The notes under the pieces are model-generated. The model worked only from the letters and a program-made list of their open reading frames with translations, had not been told where the DNA came from and made no database searches. This document shows positions 17,906 through 26,054 of a DNA stretch of 64,000 nucleotides, in pieces. The stretch's first letter is position 1; each line of letters begins with the position of its first letter. This stretch comes from Streptomyces triticirhizae. Its GTDB lineage: Bacteria > Actinomycetota > Actinomycetes > Streptomycetales > Streptomycetaceae. The stretch spans positions 1-64,000 of the forward strand of contig NZ_RFFJ01000003.1 in the NCBI RefSeq assembly GCF_003696235.1, in the 5' to 3' direction. A program made the translations under genes and the position numbers.

Positions 17906-18190
17906 GTGAACGCAACGAACGTGGCACAGACCGTCAGAGGACTGCTCGCCTCCGAGCTGATGGTGGAGGTCCCGGTCGGCCGGATGGACGCGGACGACAG
18001 CCTGCGGGACGTCTACGGGCTGGACTCGCTCGGCTTCGTGGAACTGCGTGTGCTGTGCGAGGAGAACTTCGGCATCACCATCTCGGAGGACGACTTCTCG
18101 CCCGAGCACTTCGCCACCCTCGGCGCGGTCGTCAGCCTCGTGGAGCGGCTGCTGAAGGAGCAGAAGGACACCGTCGAGCCCGCCGGTTGA
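17906..18190 (+). CDS. Acyl carrier protein
   Basis: 94 aa, a normal stand-alone ACP. The 4'-phosphopantetheine attachment site is Ser41 in YGLDSLGFVELRV. Helices II and III follow (EENFGITISEDDFSPEHFATLGAVVSLVERL). GTG start with AAAGGAG nine bases before. It opens the co-directional cluster and presumably carries the growing acyl or aminoacyl chain for the ketosynthase, dehydratase, aminotransferase and thioesterase downstream. Primary-metabolism AcpP is less likely, given the context and the unusual residues around the DSL. Confidence 0.93.
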   Translation: MNATNVAQTVRGLLASELMVEVPVGRMDADDSLRDVYGLDSLGFVELRVLCEENFGITISEDDFSPEHFATLGAVVSLVERLLKEQKDTVEPAG

Positions 18191-18313
18191 CGGCCGTCCC
18201 GGCCCATCGGTTCAGCACGGGCCGGGCCCCACGGCGCCCGGGGCATCCCCGCCGCCGTCGTACACGCGCACGGAAACGATCAACTCATCGCATCTTCAGG
18301 GACGGAGACGCCG

Positions 18314-19705
18314 TTGTCCGCGCCAGTCAGCACCCGGCTCACCGAATCCGAACTCGACCAGCTCCAGCGAAGTCAGTCCCTGCACTTCAACCACTACGGC
18401 CGCCCGCCGCTGCCCTTCGCCTGCCTGGGCGCCCGGGGCGTCGAGCTGGAGGCGGTCGAGCTGGCCGGGCCCCGACGTGGTGAAACGTTCACCCTCTTCG
18501 ACGCCAGCGGCGGCTACGGCAGCGCCTGCCTGGGCGCCGGCCACGACAGCGTGCGGCGTTCCCTGGGGCGGGGCGTCACCGACACCGGGTACGTGACCGA
18601 CGAGATCGCGTCCCGCGAACGGGCGGCCCTGCTGGACCAGCTGTTCGGGGCCGAGGGGCTGTGGACGGAGCACTTCCCCGGTGACGCCTACCACGTCGCG
18701 GGCCGCAACTCCGGTTCCGAGGGAGTGGAACTGGCCCTCCGGCTGGTCCTCGAATCGCGGTTCGACCCCAGGCGTCTGCGCCACCGCCCCGGGCGCGAGA
18801 AGCGGGACACCATCCTGGCGTTCGAGGGCGCCTGGCACGGCTGGACGCACGGCCTGCTGCCCCTCCTCAACCGCCGCCACTACCGGGTCGGTCTGCCGGG
18901 ACCCGTCGCCGACCACGACTACGGCCTGCGCGTGGAGCACATCCCGTTCGGCGACGAGGGCGCGCTGGAGGAGTACTTCGCCGCCCACTCCGAGCGGCTG
19001 CTCGCCGTCTTCGTCGAGCCCGTCCAGGGCGACGCCGGAATCCTGCTGCCCCCGCCCGGCTACCTGCGCCGCCTGTCGGAGATGTGCGGGGACAACGACA
19101 CCTGGCTGGTCGCCGACGAGGTGCTGACCTTCGCGAAGACCGGCGGCTGGTTCGGTATGCGCGACGCGCGGGGACCGGTGCCCACCGACATCACGGTGAT
19201 CGGCAAGAGCCTGGGCATGGGCGTGCTGTCGACCTCCCTGGTCATCGCCCGCCGCGAGCTGCGGGCCCGTGCCACCGGCACCATCTCCACCTCCGACCTG
19301 CGGCCGCTGACCTGCGCCGTGATACGCGACGGCATCGATCACCTGGTGAGCGAGGAACTGCTCAAACACTCCGTCGCACTGGGCGCGCGGCTGGCCGACC
19401 GGCTGCGGTCCGGGCTCGTCGAGCGCTTCCCCGAGATCTACACGCACGCGCGGGGCCTCGGCGTGATGCACGGCGTGGAGCTGTCCGAGACCGCGTCGAC
19501 CCAACTGGACCTCCTGCGCACCCACCTGATCTCGGCCGGGGTGTACGTCGAGTTCATGGCCGGTGCCGCGAAGCGGTCACACGGCCTGCGCTACGTGTAC
19601 CCGACGATGCGGATCGCTCCGCCGCTGATCACCAGCGAGGCGCAGGCGGACGAGATCGTCGACCGGCTGAGCGAGGGCACCCGGCGCTTCCGGGAGACGC
19701 TGTGA
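18314..19705 (+). CDS. Class III PLP-dependent aminotransferase
   Basis: 463 aa, fold-type I class III transaminase (ornithine/4-aminobutyrate/GSA-aminomutase group). Landmarks are HVAGRNSGSEGVELALRLVL, the FEGAWHGWTHGLL motif, the VEPVQGDAGILLPPPGYL segment, the Asp of WLVADEVLTFAKTG, and Lys298 in DITVIGKSLGMG. TTG start at 18314 with GGAG upstream. It overlaps the next gene by 4 bp. In an ACP/KS setting it may aminate a beta-keto or aldehyde carbon of an acyl intermediate, as known for transaminases in assembly lines. A free amino acid donor/acceptor role cannot be excluded. Confidence 0.9.
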   Translation: MSAPVSTRLTESELDQLQRSQSLHFNHYGRPPLPFACLGARGVELEAVELAGPRRGETFTLFDASGGYGSACLGAGHDSVRRSLGRGVTDTGYVTDEIASRERAALLDQLFGAEGLWTEHFPGDAYHVAGRNSGSEGVELALRLVLESRFDPRRLRHRPGREKRDTILAFEGAWHGWTHGLLPLLNRRHYRVGLPGPVADHDYGLRVEHIPFGDEGALEEYFAAHSERLLAVFVEPVQGDAGILLPPPGYLRRLSEMCGDNDTWLVADEVLTFAKTGGWFGMRDARGPVPTDITVIGKSLGMGVLSTSLVIARRELRARATGTISTSDLRPLTCAVIRDGIDHLVSEELLKHSVALGARLADRLRSGLVERFPEIYTHARGLGVMHGVELSETASTQLDLLRTHLISAGVYVEFMAGAAKRSHGLRYVYPTMRIAPPLITSEAQADEIVDRLSEGTRRFRETL

Positions 19706-20175
19706 CCCCGGCGGACGCCCCCGCTACCGCCGTCGGCACGGTGCGGCGCCGGATCGAGCACGTCGACACCGACGCCTCGGGGGTCGTCCACTTCTCCCGG
19801 TATGTGTCCCTCCTGGAGACCTTCGTACTCGACCACTTCGAGGAACACGGCGCGGGTCTGGCCCGGATCGCCGAACTCGGCGCCGACCTCGCCGTCACCG
19901 AGCTGACGGTGCGCTACCGCAGGCCGGGCGCCTACCGGGACCCGATCGTGGGGGAGGTCGTCGTGGAGCACGTCGGGGCCGCCCGCGTCCGGGTGGCCGC
20001 CAGCCTGCTGCGTGAGGAGACGAACGGCTCACGCACCGAACTCGCCTCCGGAACCCTCACGTTCGCGGCCGTTCACCCGACGACCGGCGGCCCGGTGCCG
20101 CTGCCTCCGACTGTCCGTCACACTCTGAAAGGGATCACCCCCGATGCAGCTCGACACGACACCGCAGCCCACTGA
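19702..20175 (+). CDS. Hotdog-fold acyl thioesterase (4HBT/YbgC type)
   Basis: 157 aa. The sequence VDTDASGVVHFSRYVSLLETF is the 4-hydroxybenzoyl-CoA thioesterase motif with the catalytic Asp24; the central beta-sheet segment LTVRYRRPGAYRDPIVGEV follows. GTG start overlaps the aminotransferase stop (GTGA). The 3' end overlaps the next gene by 32 bp. It could release the finished chain from the ACP or edit misprimed carriers. Small size and a full motif favour an active enzyme. Confidence 0.85.
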   Translation: MTPADAPATAVGTVRRRIEHVDTDASGVVHFSRYVSLLETFVLDHFEEHGAGLARIAELGADLAVTELTVRYRRPGAYRDPIVGEVVVEHVGAARVRVAASLLREETNGSRTELASGTLTFAAVHPTTGGPVPLPPTVRHTLKGITPDAARHDTAAH

Positions 20176-20683
20176 ACGCACGGCGGCGGTGCCCCCGGCG
20201 CGGGAGCCGCAGCGGGGCGCCGACCGGCAGATCGGCTTCTCGGAGCTGAAGAAGTGGCTGCGCCACCGCCACCCGATGATCTACATCGACCGGATAACCG
20301 ACCACGAGCCCGGGGTCTTCCTCAGGAGCCTGCTGTCGGTCTCCGGAAACCTCGACGCCATCGCGGGGCACTTCCCGGAACGGGCGATCTACCCGGGAAG
20401 CCACCTGATGCAGGCGTTCGCGCAGTCCGGGATCATCCTCTACCAGCTGAGCACCAGCCCGCTGGCCGACGACGAACTGACGCTGATCGGTTCCGTCAAG
20501 TCGCGGTTCACCAGCCCCGTCGTCCCCGGCGACCAGGTGGTCTTCGACGTCCGGGCCGACCGGCTGGTCGGCACCACGTTCTTCTTCTCGTGCCAGGCCA
20601 CCGTGGACGGCCTGACGGTCGCCGCCTTCCGTGGAACGCTGACCCGCAGGAAGGTCTCGGACCTCGGCCGTCAGCTGTGGTGA
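20144..20683 (+). CDS. FabZ-like (3R)-hydroxyacyl-ACP dehydratase with altered active site
   Basis: 179 aa, single hotdog domain after an N-terminal extension of about 30 residues. FabZ features are LRHRHPMIYIDRI, the catalytic His in AIAGHFPERAIYPGSHLMQAFAQSG, and SVKSRFTSPVVPGD. In FabZ the active-site Glu lies in the ILEAMAQ helix; here the aligned residue is Gln (LMQAFAQ). Dehydration may therefore be impaired or redirected. ATG at 20144 is preceded by AAAGGGA. Overlaps both neighbours, so strictly co-expressed. Confidence 0.85.
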   Translation: MQLDTTPQPTERTAAVPPAREPQRGADRQIGFSELKKWLRHRHPMIYIDRITDHEPGVFLRSLLSVSGNLDAIAGHFPERAIYPGSHLMQAFAQSGIILYQLSTSPLADDELTLIGSVKSRFTSPVVPGDQVVFDVRADRLVGTTFFFSCQATVDGLTVAAFRGTLTRRKVSDLGRQLW

Positions 20684-22455
20684 CGGCCGGCACCGAGGCC
20701 GTCGTCACCGGCATGGCCTGGGCGACTCCGCTGGGCGACGGTCTCCAGGAGGTGTGGCGGCGGCTCTGCTCGGGCGCGACGGGTGTCGCCGACCAACCGT
20801 CGCCGCACCGGCTGCGCACGGAGCGTGCCGCCGCCGTGCCCTCCCCGCCCTACCGCCCCGGAGGCCGGGAGGCATGGGAACGGCAGGTCGCCCTCGCGGC
20901 GCGCACCATGGACGCGGCCCTGCGGGACGCGGGCGTGGCGGCGGACCACGGGCGGCTGACCCTCGTTCCGGGCACCAGCTTCGACGCCCGGATCGACCGC
21001 GAGGCCCCCGAGGAGGACTGGGCCGTGGCGGCAGCCCGCCAACTCGGCCACCCCAGAAGGCCGTTGGTGGTCACCACCGCCTGCTCGGCCGGGGCCGACA
21101 GCCTGTTACTCGCCCTGGCACTGCTCCGCGAGGGGGGCGGCGAGGGAATCTTCCTGGCCGGCGGCGTCGACGTGCTGACCGAGGCCAAGCGGCTCGGTCA
21201 CTCCGCGCTCGGCACGATGAGCCCCACCGGGCTGCGCGCCTTCGACGTGGCGCACGACGGCATGACCCTCGGCGAGGGCGCGGGCTTCCTGGTGCTGGAG
21301 GGCGCCGCCGCCGCCCGCCGCCGGGGCGCCCGGGTGTACGCGACGCTGAGCGGCGCGGGTTCGGCCAACGACGCCTTCGGACTGACCGCACCGGACCCGT
21401 CGGGGCGCACCGTGACCGCCGCGGTGCGGCGGGCCCTCGCGGGGTCGGGCGGCGTGCCCGGCGACGTGGCCGTGATCTGTGCGCACGGCACCGGCACCCC
21501 GGCCAACGACGAGGTCGAAGCCGCCACCGTGCAGCGGCTGTTCGGCGGCGTCCGGAGCGGACCCGTCCCCGTGGTCTTCGGCACCAAGGGGGCGCTCGGC
21601 CACAGTCTCGGTGCCACCGGGGCGATCGAGGCGGTGGCCACCGTGCTCGCCCTGCGCGAAAGACAGGTGCCTCCGCTCCACGGGCTCTCCTCCCCGCTGC
21701 CGGGGCTGTCGCTCCGGCTGCCCCGTGGGGGGCCGGAGAAGGCGTACGGGACGCGGGGCATCAGCCTCACGCTGGGGTTCGGCGGATTCAACACCTGTCT
21801 GCTGTTCGACTCCGGGCCGCCCGCCGGGGATGCCGGAGACGGCGCGGCCACGGCGGTGCCCGCCGGCCCCGCGTCTGACCCGCCGCTCGCCGTCGCCGGG
21901 CACGCGACGCTGCGCGTCACCGACCCCGCCTCCCACACCCGCGACAAGCCGTCCTTCTACGCCGATCCGGTCGCCTGGCTGATCGTCTCCGCCGTCGAGG
22001 AGGCGCTCGCCCCCTGCCGGGAGGAGGCCCTGGCGGAGCCCGACGAGGTCGCCGTCCTGGTGACCCACGACGGCCAAGCCCTGCCCACGCACCGGAGGAT
22101 CGCCCGGGACGCGGCGCGCGGCCGCGTCTCGCCCCTGCGGTTCGCCGGCTCCAACCCCGGCATCCTGGCCGGACTCACCTGCCTCACCCTCGGTCTGCGG
22201 GGCCCGTCCCTGGTCCTGGAGGCGGACCCGGCGGACGCCGGGAACGCCGGGACCGCGCTGGTCGGGGACTGGCTGCGCACCGGCCGGGCGAGGTACGTGC
22301 TGTGGGCCGCCCACCGAGCGGACGGCGACGCGCACACGGCGACCTGCGTGGTGCTCCGTCCCGGGACGCCCGACGACGACGGTGCCGACGGCGCCGGGTT
22401 CGCCCGGCAACTGCTCACCGACCCGCCGACCGCCGACGCGGTACAGCGGCCATGA
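20680..22455 (+). CDS. Beta-ketoacyl synthase fused to a degenerate ketosynthase-like domain
   Basis: 591 aa. Residues 5-390 form a complete FabF-type KS with Cys135 (VTTACSAGADSL), His269 (CAHGTGTPANDEVE), Lys303 and His308 (GTKGALGHSLGATGA), and a normal C-terminal GFGGFNTCLLF. About 180 further residues (roughly 402-585) resemble the N-terminal half of a second KS of the chain-length-factor/Ketoacyl-synt_2 type (DPVAWLIVSAVEEAL ... GSNPGILAGLTCLTLGLRGPSLVL), with no active Cys. GTG start overlaps the dehydratase stop. A TTA leucine codon at 21106-21108 suggests dependence on bldA tRNA. It would extend an ACP-bound chain; no dedicated KR or AT is nearby. Confidence 0.9.
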   Translation: MTAGTEAVVTGMAWATPLGDGLQEVWRRLCSGATGVADQPSPHRLRTERAAAVPSPPYRPGGREAWERQVALAARTMDAALRDAGVAADHGRLTLVPGTSFDARIDREAPEEDWAVAAARQLGHPRRPLVVTTACSAGADSLLLALALLREGGGEGIFLAGGVDVLTEAKRLGHSALGTMSPTGLRAFDVAHDGMTLGEGAGFLVLEGAAAARRRGARVYATLSGAGSANDAFGLTAPDPSGRTVTAAVRRALAGSGGVPGDVAVICAHGTGTPANDEVEAATVQRLFGGVRSGPVPVVFGTKGALGHSLGATGAIEAVATVLALRERQVPPLHGLSSPLPGLSLRLPRGGPEKAYGTRGISLTLGFGGFNTCLLFDSGPPAGDAGDGAATAVPAGPASDPPLAVAGHATLRVTDPASHTRDKPSFYADPVAWLIVSAVEEALAPCREEALAEPDEVAVLVTHDGQALPTHRRIARDAARGRVSPLRFAGSNPGILAGLTCLTLGLRGPSLVLEADPADAGNAGTALVGDWLRTGRARYVLWAAHRADGDAHTATCVVLRPGTPDDDGADGAGFARQLLTDPPTADAVQRP

Positions 22456-22468
22456 AGGGACACCACGG

Positions 22469-23869
22469 ATGTCTGCCACGGATGACCTCGTGTTGGAACA
22501 CCGGCGGGTCGCCGAGTTCCTGGACCGCTCCTCCGAGCCCGGCGCGGCGGACGGCCCGGAGCCGTCGCTGGACGACACCCTCGCCGCGCTGGCCGCGCTG
22601 GGCCTGCCGCCCGGCAGCGCCGTGCTGCTGGCGCTCTCCAACTCCCTGCACATGCTGCGCCTCTACCTGTCCGCCCTGCTCCTGGGGCTCGTGCCGCTCG
22701 CCGTCGCCCCGGCGACCCCCTCGGCGCGCATCCGTGGGCTGGCCAGGCGACTTGACGTAGCGGCGCTGATCGCCGCCTGGCCCGACCCGGAGCGCTACGG
22801 CGCCCCGCGCGCCCACCCGGTCCCGGGCGGCGCGGCCGTCCTGCTGAACGACGCGAGCGGCCCGCCCCCGTACCGGGCGGGAGACGTGTTGATGTCGACC
22901 TCCGGGACGTCCGGGGCCGCCAGCGCCTGCCTGCACCGGACCTCGTCCCTGCTGCGCAACGCGGAGCGGCACGCCGGGGCCGTGGGGATGCGCGCGGGGG
23001 ACACCGTCCTCGTCAACCTGCCCCTGTACTACTCGTACGCGATGGTCGCTCAGGTGCTGGCCGCGTACGGGTGCGGTGCCAGGGTGGTGGTGTCCGGGCC
23101 GCCCTTCTCCCCGGCCACCTACGTCAAGCAGATCGCTGACCACGGGGTGACCCACTCCTCCATCACGCCGACGATCGTCCGGCGGCTCATCGAAGGACCC
23201 ACGGGAACGCCGTCGGGCGTCCGGGCGCTCACCGTCGGCGGCGACCACCTGCCGCCGGACCAGGTGGCCCGGCTGCTGGCGGCCCGTCCCGGCGCGGAGC
23301 TGTACCTCACCTATGGGCTGACCGAGGCGGGCCCCCGGGTGTCCACCCTCGCCGCGCACGCGGAACCCCCGCGCCGGTACGCCTCCGTGGGGCTGCCGCT
23401 GCCCGGGGTCCGGGTCTGGCTGCGCGAGCGGCCCGGCGACGAGGGCACCGGTGAACTCATGGTCGCCAGCGACACGGCGCTCGTGCGCAAGATCTCCGAC
23501 GCACCAGGAGCCGGACGGACGCTCGCCGCCCCGGGGGTCGTCGCGACCGGCGACGTCTTCCGCATCGAGGACGGCTACCTCTTCTTCCGGGGCCGTCTGT
23601 CGGACTTCGTGATGATCCGGGGCGAGAAGGTCTCCCTCAGCTCCGTCCGCCACACCGCGCTGACCCTGCCCGGCGTGGAGCGCTGTGTGACGAGGGTGGG
23701 CACGGGGGACGACGGAGAGTCCTTTCTCGAGGTGGAGTTGGCGGTACCCGATCCACCGCCCGACGCGGCGCGGACCTTGCGGCGGGCCCTCAACTCCCTC
23801 CTCCTGCCGTCGGAGCGCCCCCGCACCGTCACGGTGACCGAGGCCGACCGGGAGGGCTTCCACAAGTGA
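22469..23869 (+). CDS. Acyl-AMP ligase (ANL superfamily)
   Basis: 466 aa, short for the family. P-loop-like A3 motif is VLMSTSGTSGAASACLHR (the usual PK after it is replaced), A5 is YLTYGLTEAGP, A7/A8 is TGDVFRIEDGYLFFRGRLSDFVMIRGEKVS. The C-terminal subdomain is intact, and the last residue is Lys in EADREGFHK, probably the A10 lysine. It should activate a carboxylic acid as adenylate and load it onto the ACP or CoA, either as starter supply or to join the acyl chain to an amine. ATG at 22469 with GAAGGGA upstream, 13 bp after the KS gene. Confidence 0.85.
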   Translation: MSATDDLVLEHRRVAEFLDRSSEPGAADGPEPSLDDTLAALAALGLPPGSAVLLALSNSLHMLRLYLSALLLGLVPLAVAPATPSARIRGLARRLDVAALIAAWPDPERYGAPRAHPVPGGAAVLLNDASGPPPYRAGDVLMSTSGTSGAASACLHRTSSLLRNAERHAGAVGMRAGDTVLVNLPLYYSYAMVAQVLAAYGCGARVVVSGPPFSPATYVKQIADHGVTHSSITPTIVRRLIEGPTGTPSGVRALTVGGDHLPPDQVARLLAARPGAELYLTYGLTEAGPRVSTLAAHAEPPRRYASVGLPLPGVRVWLRERPGDEGTGELMVASDTALVRKISDAPGAGRTLAAPGVVATGDVFRIEDGYLFFRGRLSDFVMIRGEKVSLSSVRHTALTLPGVERCVTRVGTGDDGESFLEVELAVPDPPPDAARTLRRALNSLLLPSERPRTVTVTEADREGFHK

Positions 23870-24065
23870 CCGCGCCATCCGTCCCCCGTGTGCCGACGCG
23901 GAGGGGGCCGCACTCCGACGAGGGCCGCGCCGTGCCCCACCGCGACGGCGGCCACGGCGCCCGGTGCGTGGGAGTTCCCCGGCTGCCGGGGCGCGTCAGC
24001 GCGCGACCGCCGCAGGCCGAGCCGGGGCCGTCGGGACGCTCCACCGTCGGGAGGGAGGGACAGGG

Positions 24066-25022
24066 ATGGTGAGGGGCTATCTGCTCATCGGGCTCTCCGC
24101 GACCGGCTTCGGGCTCATGCCCGTCTTCGCCACGTTCGCCTACCGTGACGGGCTGACCCTCGCCACGCTGCTCTTCCTCCGCTTCGCCCTCGCGGCGGCG
24201 GTCTTCCTCCCGTACGCGGTCCGCCACGCCCGCCGCACCGGCCCCCCGAAGCGGGCGGACCTGCTGCGGCTGGTCGTGCTGGGCGGAGTCCTGTACACGG
24301 CACAGTCGACGCTGTACTTCTCGTCCGTCAAGCACATCTCGCCCGCGCTGGCCGCCCTGTTGTTGTACGTGTACCCGGCCCTGGTGGCCACGGTGTCCGC
24401 CGTCCTCGGCCGGGACAGGCCCTCGCTGGCCGTCGTCGGCTCGATGCTGGCGTCCTTCGCCGGCGTGTCACTCGTGCTGGGCCGCATCGGGACGGACCTG
24501 AACGTCGTGGGCGTCCTCCAGGTGCTCGGCGCCGCCGGGGTCTACACCGCCTACATCCTGTACGGCGACCGGGTGAGCGGCAGCGTGCACCCCGTGGTGA
24601 TGACGGCCTGTGTCTCGGCGGCCGCGGCGGTCTCCTTCCTGCTGTACGGGGCGGCCACGGGCGACCTGAGACTCGACTTCGCCTACCGGGGCTGGCTCTG
24701 GGTGCTCGCCCTGGCCCTGGCCTCCACGGTCGTGGCGATTCTCTGCTTCTTCCTCGGGATGACCCTGATCGGTCCGACGCGCGCGTCGATCGGCAGCATG
24801 TTGGAGCCCGTGGTGAGCATCGTCGCCAGCGCGGTGCTGCTGAGCAGCGGGCTGACGTGGCTGCAACTCCTCGGTGCCGCCCTGGTCCTGACCGGTGCCA
24901 CCGTGGGCGTCCTCTCCCGCCGTCCCCCGTCCCCGGGCGCGCCGCCCGCGCTGCCGCCGCAGCTCTCGCGGGACCACGACGCCACGCCACCACGTTCCGG
25001 GCAGCCGCCCCCGCGCCGCTGA
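24066..25022 (+). CDS. EamA/DMT family exporter
   Basis: About 318 aa with ten hydrophobic helices in two EamA repeats (GYLLIGLSATGFGLMPVFATFAYRDG...; GVLQVLGAAGVYTAYILYGDRV...). Members export amino acids and metabolites. The ATG at 24066 follows GGAGGGACAGGG. It has a Pro-rich cytoplasmic tail. Located in the middle of the cluster, with 197 bp upstream (23870-24065) that hold no other gene and may carry a promoter. Likely exports the cluster product or a toxic intermediate (inference). Confidence 0.88.
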   Translation: MVRGYLLIGLSATGFGLMPVFATFAYRDGLTLATLLFLRFALAAAVFLPYAVRHARRTGPPKRADLLRLVVLGGVLYTAQSTLYFSSVKHISPALAALLLYVYPALVATVSAVLGRDRPSLAVVGSMLASFAGVSLVLGRIGTDLNVVGVLQVLGAAGVYTAYILYGDRVSGSVHPVVMTACVSAAAAVSFLLYGAATGDLRLDFAYRGWLWVLALALASTVVAILCFFLGMTLIGPTRASIGSMLEPVVSIVASAVLLSSGLTWLQLLGAALVLTGATVGVLSRRPPSPGAPPALPPQLSRDHDATPPRSGQPPPRR

Positions 25023-25064
25023 CGGCCGCCGCCCGCCCCTCCCCGAGGAGAACCAGGAGACCCC

Positions 25065-26054
25065 ATGCCCCCACATCCGCTCTTCTGTTCGGCCGATGAG
25101 GTCGAGACGCTGCTCGGAACGGACGAGGCCATCGCCTCCCAGCGCCGCGCGTTCACCGCCCTCGCCCACGGCACGGTCGATCTGCCACCGAAGATCATGC
25201 ATCCGAGCCGCTTCGACGACAGCGTGATGTTCTGTTACGTGTCCCGCCTCTCCGAGGACACCGGCGCCGTCGCCAAGTTCGGCGGCGTCCACCCCGCCAA
25301 CCGCGCGCACGGCCTGCCCAGCGTGAACGCGGTCGTCGTCGTTCTCGACCCGGTCACCGGGGTCGTCGTCGCGGTACTGGACGGCACCACGGTGACGACC
25401 CTGCGCACGGCGGCGGCGAGCGCGGTGGCCGTCGACGCGCTCGCGCTTCCCGAAGCGGACGAGCTGGGGCTGATCGGATCGGGCACCCAGGCGCTGGCCC
25501 ACGCCCGGGCGATCGCGCGGATACGGCCGCTGCGCGCGGTGCGCGTCTGGAGCCCCACCGAGAGGCACCGCGTCCGGGCCGCCGAGCGCATCGCCGTCGA
25601 ACTCGGGGTGCGGGCCGACGCGGTGGGCAGCGCGCGGGAGGCGGTGAACGGCGTGCCCATGGTCGCCACCTGCACCCTCAGCCGCGAGCCGGTCGTGCGC
25701 GGGCCGTGGCTTTCGCCGGGCGCCACGGTGGTGGGCGTCGGCTCGTTCGAACCCGACCGGCACGAGGTGGACGCGCACGCCCTGCGACGGGCCGCCACGG
25801 TCGTCGTGGATGATCCGCGAACCGCCGCCGGACACGCGGGGCCCGTGGTCGCCGCGCTCGACGGCGGCGACCTCGGGCCCGGCGACCTCGTGCCCCTCGG
25901 CGAGGTACTGACCGGGCAGCGGGCGGCCCGCTCCTCCGAGCGGGACATCGTCCTGTACTTCAGCGTGGGCCTCGGCCTCCAGGACGCGGCGGCGGCCTGG
26001 GCCGTCGTCGACGCGGCCAGGGCCTCGGCCGAGCGACCGGCGGTCGCGCGATGA
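25065..26054 (+). CDS. Ornithine cyclodeaminase/mu-crystallin family enzyme
   Basis: 329 aa. Rossmann motif LGLIGSGTQALAHARAIARI, the family segment AKFGGVHPANRAHGLPSVNAVVVVLDPVTG, TTLRTAAASAVA, and VGVGSFEPDRHEVD near the end. Known activities include ornithine/lysine cyclodeaminase (lysine to pipecolate), ketimine reductase (mu-crystallin) and alanine dehydrogenase. Next to an FAD amine oxidase and two saccharopine dehydrogenases, a lysine-to-pipecolate role is attractive but unproven. AGGAGA precedes the ATG. The stop overlaps the next start (ATGA). Confidence 0.88.
   Translation: MPPHPLFCSADEVETLLGTDEAIASQRRAFTALAHGTVDLPPKIMHPSRFDDSVMFCYVSRLSEDTGAVAKFGGVHPANRAHGLPSVNAVVVVLDPVTGVVVAVLDGTTVTTLRTAAASAVAVDALALPEADELGLIGSGTQALAHARAIARIRPLRAVRVWSPTERHRVRAAERIAVELGVRADAVGSAREAVNGVPMVATCTLSREPVVRGPWLSPGATVVGVGSFEPDRHEVDAHALRRAATVVVDDPRTAAGHAGPVVAALDGGDLGPGDLVPLGEVLTGQRAARSSERDIVLYFSVGLGLQDAAAAWAVVDAARASAERPAVAR

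Noticed and set aside
17478-17909. Open frame upstream of the ACP gene
   Set aside because: Arg/Pro-rich, no motif, ends inside the ACP start; treated as promoter region.
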